Below, piece by piece: positions 1 through 6,853 of a stretch of DNA of 25,000 bases. Every line of letters begins with the position of its first letter. Position 1 is the stretch's first letter. The stretch covers positions 80,001-105,000 of the forward strand of contig CAUYUJ010020601.1 of assembly GCA_963575745.1 (NCBI GenBank), written 5' to 3'. The DNA comes from Prorocentrum cordatum (lineage: Eukaryota > Sar > Dinophyceae > Prorocentrales > Prorocentraceae). A program made the position numbers and the translations under genes. The notes beneath the pieces were generated by a model that searched no databases, was not told the DNA's origin, and worked only from the letters and a program-made list of their open reading frames with translations.

Positions 1-146
1 AGAGTGGCACCCAAAGTGAAATTAAGATTACGCTGCACGTCCTTGTGTGTATGAGCATGTGTCTGAGCATGCCTTTCATGATGTGCTCGATGTCTCTTCT
101 GCGCCTTCCAAGTTCTAACCTACGATCTATTGTTCGTGCAACACAC

Positions 147-330
147 CTTGACGGCAACTGCCATTCAGCACCTGTGCGTGTCGGCCGCCAGGTTGTGCGG
201 CCGGCCTCGACACTGCACACTCCGCATCCGGACCGCCTCGCGAGGACGACCACGACCGGACGCCCGCCCGCCTGCTGCACGAGAGGACTTCCCCTCCTGC
301 GAAGAGCTGGGCCGCGCTGCCATCGAGGCC
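147..330 (+). repeat. Dispersed repeat copy 1 (CTGCCATTCAGCA type)
   Basis: CTGCCATTCAGCA, GTCGG, GCGGCC, CACACTCCG and GAGGACTTCCCCTCCTGCG align in order with 735-905. The copies are diverged. Bases 1-146 before it show nothing I can interpret. Confidence 0.5.
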
Positions 331-481
331 CCGCCAGGCAGGAAGGTGGGCTGATGGGGCTGAGATACCGTGGCTCGGTGGGGATGGAGCGGAACGCGCA
401 CAGCCCGTCCGACGAACTGGCCCTACGATTGCAGCGCGGGCGGGCTGGGGCCCGGAAAAGGGGTCACGATGAGGCATTGGC

Positions 482-649
482 TCGGGTGTTGCTAAAGGTG
501 CCCCTGGCTCAAGGTGCCCCCAGCTTTTCGCTCAATTTTGGAGCTCCTGGGACCCTCTGGACCTCGTGAGGGGTGCACTGGAGGCCGTAGTGGCCTCCTT
601 GAAAATCCTGGGGGCACCTTGGGCCAGGGGCACCTCTAGCAACACCCGA
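482..649. mobile_element. Family I short inverted-repeat element with target duplication
   Basis: Terminal inverted repeats at 482-523 and 608-649 are 42 bp with two mismatches; the outer end is TCGGGTGTTGC. The direct repeat ATTGGC occurs at 476-481 and 649-654 (5 or 6 bp, since one A is shared). The 84-bp centre holds a small GGCC hairpin near 580-598 and no coding capacity. This is the structure of a MITE, a non-autonomous DNA transposon moved by a transposase made elsewhere. The superfamily is not clear from the duplication length. Confidence 0.75.
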
Positions 650-734
650 TTGGCGGACTTCATCTGGAATTGGACTGGTGGGAGCTGGAGTCGGAAAGAC
701 GGTAACCAGTGGGGAGGGGGATAGGCTGGGCGGC

Positions 735-905
735 GCTGGACTGCCATTCAGCATCTGCACGGGTCGGGAGCCGGGTCGCGCGGCCGCCCCGCGGCACAGC
801 ACACGCTCCCCTCGGCAGCGCGGCAGCGCGGGGAGGCTTTCCCCGGCGAGGAGCAGAGCCGCACTGCCCGCGGGGTCCCCGCGGCGCTTCGGGGGACCCC
901 GCGGC
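735..905 (+). repeat. Dispersed repeat copy 2 (CTGCCATTCAGCA type)
   Basis: CTGCCATTCAGCATCTG, GTCGGGAGCC, GCGCGGCC, CACACGCTCC and GAGGCTTTCCCC, in the same order as 147-330. It lies between family I and family II. Both strands are open through it because of high GC, not because of a visible gene. Confidence 0.5.
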
Positions 906-942
906 TGCACCCCGTCGGAGGCCGCCCTTCTTGAGACTTGAG

Positions 943-1077
943 ATGATGGGCCTGTTTTCCACCACCACCACCACCATAAGTTGGAGGGGGAGGGGGTCCT
1001 CCTCCTCCTCCTCCTCCTTCTCCACCTCCTTCCCCCCTCCAACTTATGGTGGTGGTGGTGGAAAACAGGCCCATCAT
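943..1077. mobile_element. Family II element, copy 1, with internal CTC microsatellite
   Basis: Arms of about 46-49 bp (left GATGGGCCTGTTTTCCACC, then ACC repeats and TAAGTTGGAGGGG) are near-perfect inverted repeats, differing by one triplet. The centre is (CTC)n. The inner arm junction GGTCCTCCTCC appears in both copies of the family, so the microsatellite was probably present in the founder and expanded separately. The element abuts the exon candidate ending near 1079. Confidence 0.75.
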
Positions 1078-1078
1078 G

Positions 1079-1252
1079 ACAGGAGCAGGGTGTCATGATT
1101 TGACTGGCTCGGGATGCGTTCAGAGAAATCTTGGAATATCTGGCGGCGCTCGTTGCTGCAGCCCGTGCGGGGCATGGAATGTACGGAGTCCTGGAGCCCC
1201 GTGCTTCCCAGCAGCTGCGCCTCGTCGGAAGCCCTGTTGGGGACGCCAGGGT
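1079..1252 (-). CDS. Exon candidate downstream of family III intron A
   Basis: It starts after TTCCTTCTGTGGAAG (1253-1267), with a pyrimidine tract just before. The frame reads PGVPNRASDEAQLLGSTGLQ then DSVHSMPRTGCSNERRQIFQ and DFSERIPSQ, then SNHDTLLLS to a TGA at 1074-1076. The 3' end touches the family II element, so the true donor may be at the element edge. This is among the more protein-like islands of the window. The opposite strand is also open here for 65 codons (1131-1328), a weaker alternative. Confidence 0.42.
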
Positions 1253-1439
1253 CTTCCACAGAAGGAAAAACAACGGCATGACCAGAAACTTCTGGATGAC
1301 TACGCGGATGTCTCGGATCGGCATTTGAGCCCACTGGCGGCGCCTGGGGCGCCGCCACTGGCGCCCTCCGCGCGCCAGGGAGACGGGTCCAGCGCCGATC
1401 CACGAAATCAGCGCGGAGACCGAACATGTATGCTCATGC
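1253..1439 (-). mobile_element. Family III element, copy A, as a 187-nt GC-AG intron candidate
   Basis: Imperfect inverted arms are at about 1276-1322 and 1394-1439: the left starts GGCATGACCAGAAAC and the right ends TATGCTCATGC, each with a CGCG core. The centre carries GGCGCC palindromes. The minus-strand left end is GCATGAGCATACATGTTCGG, close to copies C and D. The right side runs into a T-rich tract and AAG acceptor next to the exon at 1252. Confidence 0.5.
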
Positions 1440-1569
1440 AATGTGGTCTTCCTCGATTCTGCAACGGACCCCACTGGCCCCGACTGCAGCCCCAGAGAAT
1501 CCGGACCTCCAGCACCGTGGCCAACCTCGATCCGTCGTGGAGTTGGCTGTGGATGCCTTGGGCCAGAGC
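1440..1569 (-). CDS. Exon candidate upstream of family III intron A
   Basis: The acceptor CTTCCATCTAG ends at 1570. From 1569 the frame reads ALAQGIHSQLHDGSRLATVL then EVRILWGCSRGQWGPLQNRG and RPH plus one base. It ends at a GC donor at 1439, where the family III element starts GCATGAGC. The single leftover base matches the phase of the exon at 1252. Composition is normal for a globular protein; family not recognised. It could be a downstream part of the USP gene or a different gene. Confidence 0.4.
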
Positions 1570-1689
1570 CTAGATGGAAGCACACAGGACCAAAGTTCTC
1601 GGATCCCCACGCTGGGGCACCACATCGCGGCGGAATGCCGCGATGAGGATCGGGTCGGGCGAAAGGGGGGGATAGCAAAGGGGGAGTTC

Positions 1690-1739
1690 GAGAATCAGCT
1701 CACGTAGCTGACTCTCCCGGCGCCTCCCGGCGCCGGGAG
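1690..1739. repeat. Two adjacent hairpins
   Basis: GAGAATCAGCT/AGCTGACTCTC (one mismatch) is followed by CTCCCGGCGCC at 1714-1724 pairing perfectly with 1729-1739 across a 4-nt loop. Confidence 0.65.
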
Positions 1740-1835
1740 CGGCCATGCATCGAGGAATTGGCCCCTCGGTGAGGCCGAAACCAGCGGCATGCAGCAAATT
1801 TTGTACCCCCCCCCTTTCCCAATCCCCCCCCAGAT

Positions 1836-2030
1836 GGTCTGGTACCGCAAATTTTCGGTAGCGATTTCGACGCACCCCGAATCTCGGTAGCGACCGGATC
1901 TTCGTTCGAGGGCGCTGAAATAGCGGATTTCAGAGCGCTCTGATACCGGTATTGGGCGCTACATTTCGGTATTTCGGTAGCGACCGATCTCTGCGGAGCG
2001 CTACCGGAAATTTTCGGTAGCGGACCATCA
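1836..2030. repeat. Cluster of TCGGTAGCG motifs
   Basis: AATTTTCGGTAGCG occurs at about 1850 and 2011, with further TCGGTAGCGA at about 1885 and 1973. CGCTACCG/CGGTAGCG forms an 8-bp stem near 2000-2020. GCGCTGAAAT and ATTTCAGAGCGC form another near 1913-1938. No gene is visible in 1740-2060. Confidence 0.55.
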
Positions 2031-2205
2031 GGGCCCCTTTCGCCCGGCCCGAGAGGAACGATCGAGGCCCTGCAATGGCAGCGGTCAAGACACGCATCTC
2101 GGGCGGTCTGCGTGGAGCTCGGGCCCCGCAGGCCCCCGGAACGCGGCCCGCGGCGCGAGGCCCGACACGCTCTCTCGCCACGCCGGCGCGGGGGCTGGTC
2201 TCTGC

Positions 2206-2316
2206 CTCCTCCTCCTCCTCCTCCTCCTCCTCGTCTCCCTCCTCCTCCTCCTCCTCCTCTCCTCCTCCTCCTCCCTCCTCCTCCTCCTCCTCCTCCTCCT
2301 CCTCCTCCTCCTCCTC

Positions 2317-2342
<26 letters not shown>
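2206..2342 (+). repeat. (CTC)n microsatellite
   Basis: About 135 bp of nearly pure CTC with a few TCT/CCC interruptions. Long open frames through it in several frames are a consequence of the repeat. Confidence 0.95.
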
Positions 2343-2348
<6 letters not shown>

Positions 2349-2396
2349 AAAACTTGTGGTGGTGTCGGCGCGGGCGCCGCGCGGGGCTGGTCTCTG

Positions 2397-2565
2397 ACTA
2401 CCTACCAGACCACCCCAACCCAACCCGAAGACCCCGATTTCGGGTTGGGGGGGGGGGTAAGGGTTCCACATGTGCTTTTGTCGATGTTTCCCGAACCCCC
2501 CCCCCACTGGAAATCGAGGGCAAATCCGAGCCTTCGGGTTGGGTTGGGGTGGTTTGGTGGGTGGT
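2397..2565. mobile_element. Family IV element, copy 1, with 8-bp target duplication
   Basis: The inverted termini ACTACCTACCAGACCACC and its complement continue into CCAACCCAACCCGAAG, over 30 bp. The duplication GGTCTCTG is at 2389-2396 and 2567-2574, one base from the right end. Inside are a GGGTTGGGGGGG tract and its complement. An 8-bp duplication is typical of hAT-type transposons, but I see no other hAT mark. The second copy is at 4533-4704. Confidence 0.75.
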
Positions 2566-2940
2566 GGGTCTCTGCCTTCTGCGTCGGGGCACCGCGCGGG
2601 GCTGGCTCGAGGGCAAGAACATCGCGCAGACGCACGTTGCTCCCACCGCACTCCAGGACCCCATCCCAGAACGAATTTCGAGCGCCCAAGAAAGCGTCGA
2701 AGCGGTGTCGCACGAGTGTCGCCTCTCAGGGCCCGACGCGTAGAAGCCAAAACAAGTCTCGATACTTTCCTGGAGCTCGAAATTCTTTCTGGTGATCCAG
2801 GCTATCAGTGGGTCGGAACATCACAACCGTAGACGGATCTCCCCTTTCTCCGACCCTGTACTGCGCCGAACGCAACGGCCGAGTTGCCCATATACGCATC
2901 GACCCCCAATGCGTCAGTAGGCTTCCACATACGTTTTTAG

Positions 2941-3007
2941 CTAGAACGTGAGAACGGTATTTGCCACTGAACCCAAATGTTCGTCTTCTAGAAGCAGGTA
3001 GACTTGG
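2941..3007 (-). CDS. Exon candidate downstream of the family III intron B
   Basis: It begins after GGTGGCAG (3008-3015) and reads QVYLLLEDEHLGSVANTVLTF before a TAG at 2941. The sequence is acidic and aliphatic, unlike the Arg/Pro-rich noise around it. The true 3' end may be earlier if another donor is used. No family recognised. Confidence 0.3.
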
Positions 3008-3205
3008 CTGCCACCCGATCGATTGGGGAAACACACGACGACATAAACACGAACTTTCGGAGGTCCGCGCGGATTACTTCGACCAGCGCTGGACTCCCAT
3101 CCCAAGCGCGCGGAGTGCGCCGGGGGCGGCGCCGGAGGCGCCGTCAGGGGGGCCAAACGCCGACCCAAGAACTCCGCGCGGAGCTCTGAGTAATTAGGTG
3201 TATGC
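3008..3205 (-). mobile_element. Family III element, copy B, as a 198-nt GC-AG intron candidate
   Basis: The element has CCGCGCGG-containing arms in inverted orientation (near 3059-3085 and 3172-3192) around a GGCGCCGG-type palindromic centre. On the minus strand it starts GCATACACC right after ATCAAC and the segment ends GGTGGCAG. Its length is divisible by three and it has no stop in one frame, so it can also be read through. Related copies are A (1253-1439), C (4356-4750) and a partial D (11787-11869). Confidence 0.55.
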
Positions 3206-3284
3206 GTTGATGCTGTTCTTTGCTCTTCGACTCTGCCGACCGTCCAATGTCGAACGATCTCCGCTCTCGGGGCCCTCGGAGCTG
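3206..3284 (-). CDS. Exon candidate upstream of the family III intron B
   Basis: After the acceptor GGCCTTCAG (3285-3293) the frame reads APRAPRAEIVRHWTVGRVEE then QRTAS plus two bases, up to the GC donor at 3205. The split codon joins with the C at 3007 to continue QVYLLLEDEHLGSVANT. Both sides are open in the same phase. The other two frames are also open for part of this stretch, so the reading frame is inferred from phase matching. Confidence 0.28.
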
Positions 3285-3390
3285 CTGAAGGCCCCCAACA
3301 TTCAATATCGACCGCGCCCGCGCCCCCGCTGCCGCCGCGCTGCGACGGCACAGGCGAGGCAACCAAGGAAGGAGGTACCAACACCGCCTC

Positions 3391-3458
3391 TTCTCGGACC
3401 TTTCCCGTGGTGCGTCCTGACCGGAACCTCGAGGCGAGCCCAGCGCGCTTGCGACGAG
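3391..3458 (+). repeat. Third, partial copy of the 9.3/10.2-kb dispersed repeat
   Basis: CTTCTCGGACC, GGTGCGTCCTGACC and CTCGAGGCGAGCC align with the minus strand of 9360-9430. The match stops after GCGACGAG. Confidence 0.5.
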
Positions 3459-3534
3459 TGCCCCCCGGGCGGCCCACAGGGCGAAACCCAGGTACCTCTT
3501 CCTCCTCTGAGTAGGCCGGCATGGACCTGCAGCC

Positions 3535-3765
3535 TACGGGCAGGAGAGACCAGAATGGAATCGATAAGTCGGATCGGCGATCGACATCGGATCGGCGGAT
3601 ATCGGCAGCCGAGTCGGGAGAAGTCGAATCGGCGGAGATCGGCAGGCTAGTACACGTCCAAGCAGGAATCGGAACCCAGATCGGGCTCCCGAGCCGAATC
3701 GAATCGGAGCCGGAAGCCACCGAAATCGAATCGAATCGAATCGGGAGAATCGAAACGAGCCCTGG
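3535..3765. repeat. ATCGG/GAATCG low-complexity region
   Basis: The motifs GATCGGC, GAATCGG and AATCGAATCGAATCG recur many times. A weaker patch of the same type is at 4890-4980. It may be degenerate pentamer satellite or expansion beside family XIV. Confidence 0.55.
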
Positions 3766-3796
3766 ACGGGTGAAGCAACCCCCCACTATCGGAGGC
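3647..3796 (-). CDS. Possible next USP-gene exon
   Basis: The acceptor TTTTCCAG ends at 3797. The frame reads ASDSGGLLHPSRARFD and then a low-complexity FDS/RFDF-type stretch to a TAG at 3647. It is in phase with the GT donor at 3978. The repeated ATCGG motif of the DNA makes the distal half suspicious, so the true exon may be only the first 15-20 codons. Confidence 0.3.
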   Translation of the reverse strand, partial: ASDSGGLLHPSRARFDSPDSIRFDFGGFRLRFDSAREPDLGSDSCLDVY

Positions 3797-3978
3797 CTGG
3801 AAAATGGCACCAACACCAGCACAGGTGGTTGCCTCCACATGGGAATTCGGATCCTAGGTTTCGGTGTTGGTGGTACTCTTTAGGTCATCCTGGAAGCGAG
3901 AATATTGCCACCATCACCGAGATCGGGATCGTCTTCCCTCGGTGGAGGCACACCACCGATCTTGGCGTTGGTGTCCAC
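3797..3978 (-). mobile_element. Palindromic element (family XIV) acting as a candidate introner
   Basis: Positions 3806-3875 and 3905-3976 form an imperfect inverted repeat of about 70 bp per arm around a loop of about 30 nt; the outer left arm starts GGCACCAACACC and the right arm ends GGCGTTGGTGTCC. The direct repeat AGGCCTG flanks it at 3793-3799 and 3983-3989, as expected of a target-site duplication. On the minus strand the ends coincide with splice signals: donor GAG|GTGGAC at 3979/3978, or CAG|GCC inside the duplication at 3987/3986, and acceptor TTTTCCAG at 3797. So the element lies just where an intron is predicted. Confidence 0.6.
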
Positions 3979-4129
3979 CTCTAGGCCTGCGACACCAGGC
4001 CCGCTGCGCGCCGAGAGCGCTGCACGAAAAGGAGTGGCCCGGCCTGCCAGGCCGTCGAGGCCGTGGTCCCGCGCGATGCCGAGCAGGGCGTCGCTGAAGG
4101 GCAGCGACGCGTTGAGGCACTGCACCACG
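3979..4129 (-). CDS. Ubiquitin-specific protease exon (second half of Cys box)
   Basis: The exon opens with a C that completes the AG|C serine codon, then VVQCLNASLPFSDALLG and IARDHGLDGLAG. This matches the segment after the USP Cys box, where N-S-x-[LIVM]-Q-x-L is expected. The acceptor is GGTGGCAG at 4130-4137. Third positions of the first 28 codons are nearly all G or C. The 3' end is inferred: GAG|GTGGAC at 3979/3978 gives a GT donor in phase 0 and joins in frame to 3796. A GC donor at 4043 or at 3986 is also possible. The end of the exon abuts the palindromic element at 3806-3976. The Asp/Gln-rich box (QQDAxEFL) and the His box of the protease are not visible to the left, so the gene probably continues beyond the window. 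Confidence 0.82.
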
Positions 4130-4156
4130 CTGCCACCGTGGTCGGCAGGCCCACCC

Positions 4157-4316
4157 TACAGTCGAGGCGTTGACCTAAGGAACCCTAGATAAGGAACGAG
4201 GCCCCTAGTCTCCATAGCTTGAACTTCGATTTCGCGTCGCAAACCTAAGGAAAGTCCAAGGCAAGCAGCGAAACACGTAGGGAGCACGGAGCCCCTCCCC
4301 AACGAAAAGGGTGCCT
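4157..4316 (-). repeat. Family XI repeat (CTAAGGAAC type), copy 1
   Basis: Starts CTACAGTCGAGG, then GACCTAAGGAAC, ATAAGGAACGAGGCCCC and, about 75 bp on, a second AACCTAAGGAA with GGAGCCCC and GAAAAGG. The same order of blocks is seen at 21419-21580. On the minus strand this copy ends CGACTGTAG, 27 nt before the acceptor of the USP exon, so it forms the 3' end of the long intron. Confidence 0.6.
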
Positions 4317-4320
4317 TCTT

Positions 4321-4358
4321 CAGGGCCCCGACTGTAGTGGCCCTGTGTCGGGGCCCTG
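4321..4358. repeat. Perfect 12-bp stem hairpin
   Basis: CAGGGCCCCGAC at 4321-4332 pairs with 4347-4358 around a 14-nt loop. It lies between family XI and family III copy C inside the long intron. Confidence 0.75.
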
Positions 4359-4750
4359 CAAGGACGGCGTGAGCTCTGAGAGGAAGATAGCGCACCATAA
4401 AAGCAGAAAGCTTCGGAGCTCCGCGCGCGTGTCTCGCATCGGCGCTGGACCCCCATGGGCAGCGCCTCCGGCGCCGCCCGTGGCGCGCAGCGCGTGCTCC
4501 AAGAAGATCGATGCAGAGCCGCGCGCTCCATGACTACCTACCAGACCACCCCAACCCAACCCGAAGATCCGAATTTCACCCGAATTTCGGGTTGGGGGGG
4601 GTACGGGTTCCATGTGTTTTTTCAACGTTCCCCGACCCCCCCCCGCTGGAAATGGAGGGCAAATTGAGGCCTTCGGGTTGGGTTGGGGTGGTCTGGTAGG
4701 TGGTGACTCCAAGAGAATCCGTGCAGAACTTCGAACGTCTATGTTTATGC
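4356..4750 (-). mobile_element. Family III element, copy C, interrupted by a family IV element
   Basis: The minus-strand left end is GCATAAACATAGACGTTCG at 4750 and the opposite arm lies near 4396-4440 (CCATAAAAGCAGAAAGC, GGAGCTCCGCGCG). A family IV element occupies 4533-4704 within one arm. Beyond the left arm a pyrimidine-rich stretch ends in CCTTGCAG at 4356. So this copy too has a GC start and AG end. It lies inside the larger USP intron. Confidence 0.5.
4533..4704. mobile_element. Family IV element, copy 2, nested in family III copy C
   Basis: The termini match copy 1 almost exactly (ACTACCTACCAGACCACC), as do the internal GGGTTGGGGGG and TGGAAATGGAGGGCAAAT segments. It splits an arm of family III copy C, so it inserted later. 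The flanks do not give a clear target duplication (TGACT occurs near both ends). Confidence 0.75.
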
Positions 4751-5256
4751 AGTGCTCCCCCTCTGGGAGCCAAGAGACAACCGGGTCGGATCGGAACGGG
4801 GGACAGCTCGGGGGTCTGCCTCCGCACGGAGCCACAGAAAATCAGACCGAATTGGCCGCGCTGCCGAACGCAATACCGCGCGCCCGTGCAGGCACTGGAT
4901 CGCCAGTGTAGGAATCGACCAGACCGAGGCGGCCGGAGGCGATGTATCGAATTCGAAGCGGATCGATCGTAGCGAAACGGACCCCGCCGCTGCTTTCTGC
5001 CGCCGCTTGAGCCGTTCGGCACTGATCGTATCCGCTGTCCTGGGCCCCCCCCCCCAGAGGCTGCTAGGGACCCTGCAACCCTGAACGAGGACGCCTGCGC
5101 CGCCGCCGAGCAGGGATGCCGCAAGCCGCCAATTCAGCACCAGGGGTAACTAGAAGCAACCAAGCAGACCCTCTAAAGACAAACTACAATGGTCAAACAA
5201 TACACGACCAACTTTCATCGCATTTATATTAACGGGGGGTGCACCGGTCGTTTTTT

Positions 5257-5408
5257 TCTCGGCGCGCACAAGGGGGTAGGGGGAGGGGAAAGCTTCTTAG
5301 AAGGAAACTGTTTCTGAGAAGGCGCCGCTCTTGCACTTACCGACAAGGTCGCCTTTTTAAGAATCGGCCTTCTAAGAAGTCTTCCCCCTCCCCTTTTTCT
5401 CTCGGCTG
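5257..5408. mobile_element. Family V inverted-repeat element, copy 1
   Basis: The left arm GGGGGAGGGGAAAGCTTCTT (from 5278, then AGAAGG) and the right arm CCTTCTAAGAAGTCTTCCCC are inverted with few mismatches. The outer ends CTCGGCGCGCACAAGG and CTCTCGGCTG are more diverged. Relatives are at 10346-10545 and 19884-20096. The minus strand contains GTCG|GTAAGTGC, a donor-like site, but no gene model uses it. Confidence 0.6.
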
Positions 5409-5428
5409 TAAATCGGACTGGTCCTAAT

Positions 5429-5465
5429 ACCTCCTCCTCCTCCTCCTCCTCCTCCTCCTTCTCAT
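5429..5465 (+). repeat. (CTC)n microsatellite
   Basis: About 36 bp of CTC followed by TCG/GTC-rich sequence to 5505. The minus strand reads an Asp/Tyr/Glu-rich frame here (NDDDSYDYDCDYDEK then Glu). It may be a chance product of repeats. Confidence 0.85.
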
Positions 5466-5663
5466 CATAGTCGCAATCGTAGTCGTAGCTGTCGTCGTCG
5501 TTGTTGCGGGGGGCTTGCCGCGGAAGAAGCCATTGGTGCTCGCATGCACGCAGCATGTTACGCTGCCCTCCACTCGATCCGAACTGCAGCCGCAGCAGCC
5601 AGGCTCAATCCAAGAATCAGCAATGCTACTCGCGCTTCCTGGCGCGCTCCACACTGCTTGGGC

Positions 5664-6000
5664 GCCCGAGTTATCCGGGGTAACTCGGGTCCGGGGTAAC
5701 TCGGGTTTGGATTCCCGAGAAAGAAACCCGAGTTAGCCCTGACCCGAGTTACCCCTGATGATTCGGGGCCCTGGACGCCCGAGTTATCCGGGGTAACTCG
5801 GGTCCGGGGTAACTCGGGTTCGGATTCCCGAAAAACGAACCCGAGTTATCCCTGACCCGAGTTACCCCTGATGATTCGGGGCCCTGGACGCCCGAGTTAT
5901 CCGGGGTAACTCGGGTCCGGGGTAACTCGGGTTTGGATTCCCGAAAAACGAACCCGAGTTATCCCTGACCCGAGGTACCCCTGATGATTCGGGGCTCTGA
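5664..6000. repeat. 113-bp minisatellite, three units
   Basis: Units start at 5664, 5777 and 5890 with GCCCGAGTTATCCGGGG and end GATTCGGGGCCCTGGAC. Each holds several alternating copies of CCCGAGTTA and its complement TAACTCGGG, giving nested hairpins. Differences between units are single bases. 113 is not a multiple of three, so it is not a protein repeat. Confidence 0.9.
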
Positions 6001-6028
6001 ACACTGCCGTCATCGCCAAAGAGCTTCT

Positions 6029-6107
6029 GCCACGGCGCGGGCGCGCCTGGGCCGGGCGCCCCGGCGCCCCATGGGTCCCTCGGGGCGGACCCCGCCCGCC
6101 GTGGCCC
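6029..6107. repeat. Imperfect GC-rich inverted repeat
   Basis: GCCACGGCGCGGGCG at the left and CGCCCGCCGTGGC at the right pair with one indel around a CGCCCCGG-rich centre. Confidence 0.5.
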
Positions 6108-6148
6108 CCCCGCTCGGCCACGAGAGGAGGGGCCCTCCCAGAAGGGGG

Positions 6149-6333
6149 TCTCCTCCTCCTCCTCCTCCTCCTCCTCCTCCTCCTCCTCCTCCCTCCCCTC
6201 CTCCCCCCTCCCCCCTCCCCCCCCCTCCTCCTCTCCTCCCTCCTCCCTCCTCCTCCTCCCTCCTCCCTCCTCCCTCCTCCCTCCTCCCTCCTCCTCTCCT
6301 CCTCCCTCCTCCCTCCTCCTCCCCCTCCTCCTC
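6149..6333 (+). repeat. Long pyrimidine tract (CTC/CCT)
   Basis: About 185 bp of C and T only, mixing CTC triplets with CCCTCCTC blocks. Such purine/pyrimidine asymmetry can form triplex (H) DNA. No gene. Confidence 0.92.
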
Positions 6334-6370
6334 GAGCAGCTGGGGTCGGAGGACTGCGCCGCATCGCCAG

Positions 6371-6394
6371 TGCATCGTCGACGTCGACGATGCA
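6371..6394. repeat. Perfect 24-bp palindrome
   Basis: TGCATCGTCGAC followed directly by its reverse complement. A third copy of GCATCGTCGA is at about 6438. A further hairpin GCTCCACAT/ATGTGGAGC encloses that copy (6423-6431 with 6458-6466). Confidence 0.85.
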
Positions 6395-6558
6395 ACGGCG
6401 CCATCGGCGAGGAGAAGTTCTGGCTCCACATCGAGCCGCATCGTCGATGAATCGGCAATGTGGAGCGATCCTTCTTGAGATGGGACCGACCGTCCCGGCA
6501 TTCCTGTTAGGCCCAGAACGACATGTTCTAGGATGTTCTGATAACAGAAACAAGGTGC

Positions 6559-6651
6559 TTAGAACATAAAGCCGATGTAGTTAAAGAAGACGGTCTCAGC
6601 CAGAAAGTTCGTGAAACCCACAACAGGTTCATAGACCCCTCTTTGGTGGGC
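6559..6651 (-). CDS. Terminal-exon candidate with hydrophobic C-terminus
   Basis: After the acceptor TCCTATAG (6652-6659) 30 codons follow: AHQRGVYEPVVGFTNFLAE then TVFFNYIGFMF and TAA (6559-6561). The aromatic, hydrophobic tail is unlike random high-GC translation. It sits inside the predicted 2.9-kb USP intron on the same strand, so it cannot be a constitutive USP exon; it could be an alternative last exon, a captured gene fragment or chance. I do not recognise the family. Confidence 0.3.
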   Translation of the reverse strand, partial: AHQRGVYEPVVGFTNFLAETVFFNYIGFMF

Positions 6652-6758
6652 CTATAGGACGCTCGGCCGCTGCTGGACCTTCGACCCCACCTACTCGGAC
6701 CGCACTAGGGCGGCGTAGACAGATCGGAGGAGAACCACGGACCACCGCCACCGAGAGC

Positions 6759-6790
6759 CCATCGGTGAGGGGCCGGCCCCTCACCGATGG
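6759..6790. repeat. Perfect 32-bp palindrome
   Basis: CCATCGGTGAGGGGCC followed by its reverse complement with no spacer. A partial relative (CATCGGTG, then AGGGGCCGGCCCCT) lies at 6824-6855, just before a CTC tract. Confidence 0.88.
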
Positions 6791-6853
6791 CGCCGCCAGA
6801 GCGGCCCAATGCCGGATGGCGCTCATCGGTGCCACCACCCAGGGGCCGGCCCC

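Noticed and set aside
501-512. CTGGCTCAAG, resembling the end of the dinoflagellate spliced leader
   Set aside because: Only the last nine bases match, and it is part of the family I terminal repeat, with its complement in the other arm.
509-1678. 389-codon minus open frame
   Set aside because: It reads straight through families I, II and III, which are clearly inserted elements; openness comes from high GC and triplet repeats.
1755-1785. Hammerhead-like GAGGCCGAAACC
   Set aside because: The CUGAUGA half of the core is missing and the surrounding stems do not fit the ribozyme; CTGATGAGGCC near 21399 likewise lacks the GAAA half.
5280-5405. GTCGGTAAGTGC donor inside family V
   Set aside because: The relatives lack a conserved donor there and no exon joins to it.
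5224-5556. Minus frame with Asp/Tyr/Glu-rich segment as an exon
   Set aside because: It lies within the intron required by the USP motif and runs through family V; the acidic part follows GAC/GAG repeats.
5664-6000. CRISPR-like array
   Set aside because: Units are contiguous and near-identical with no variable spacers.
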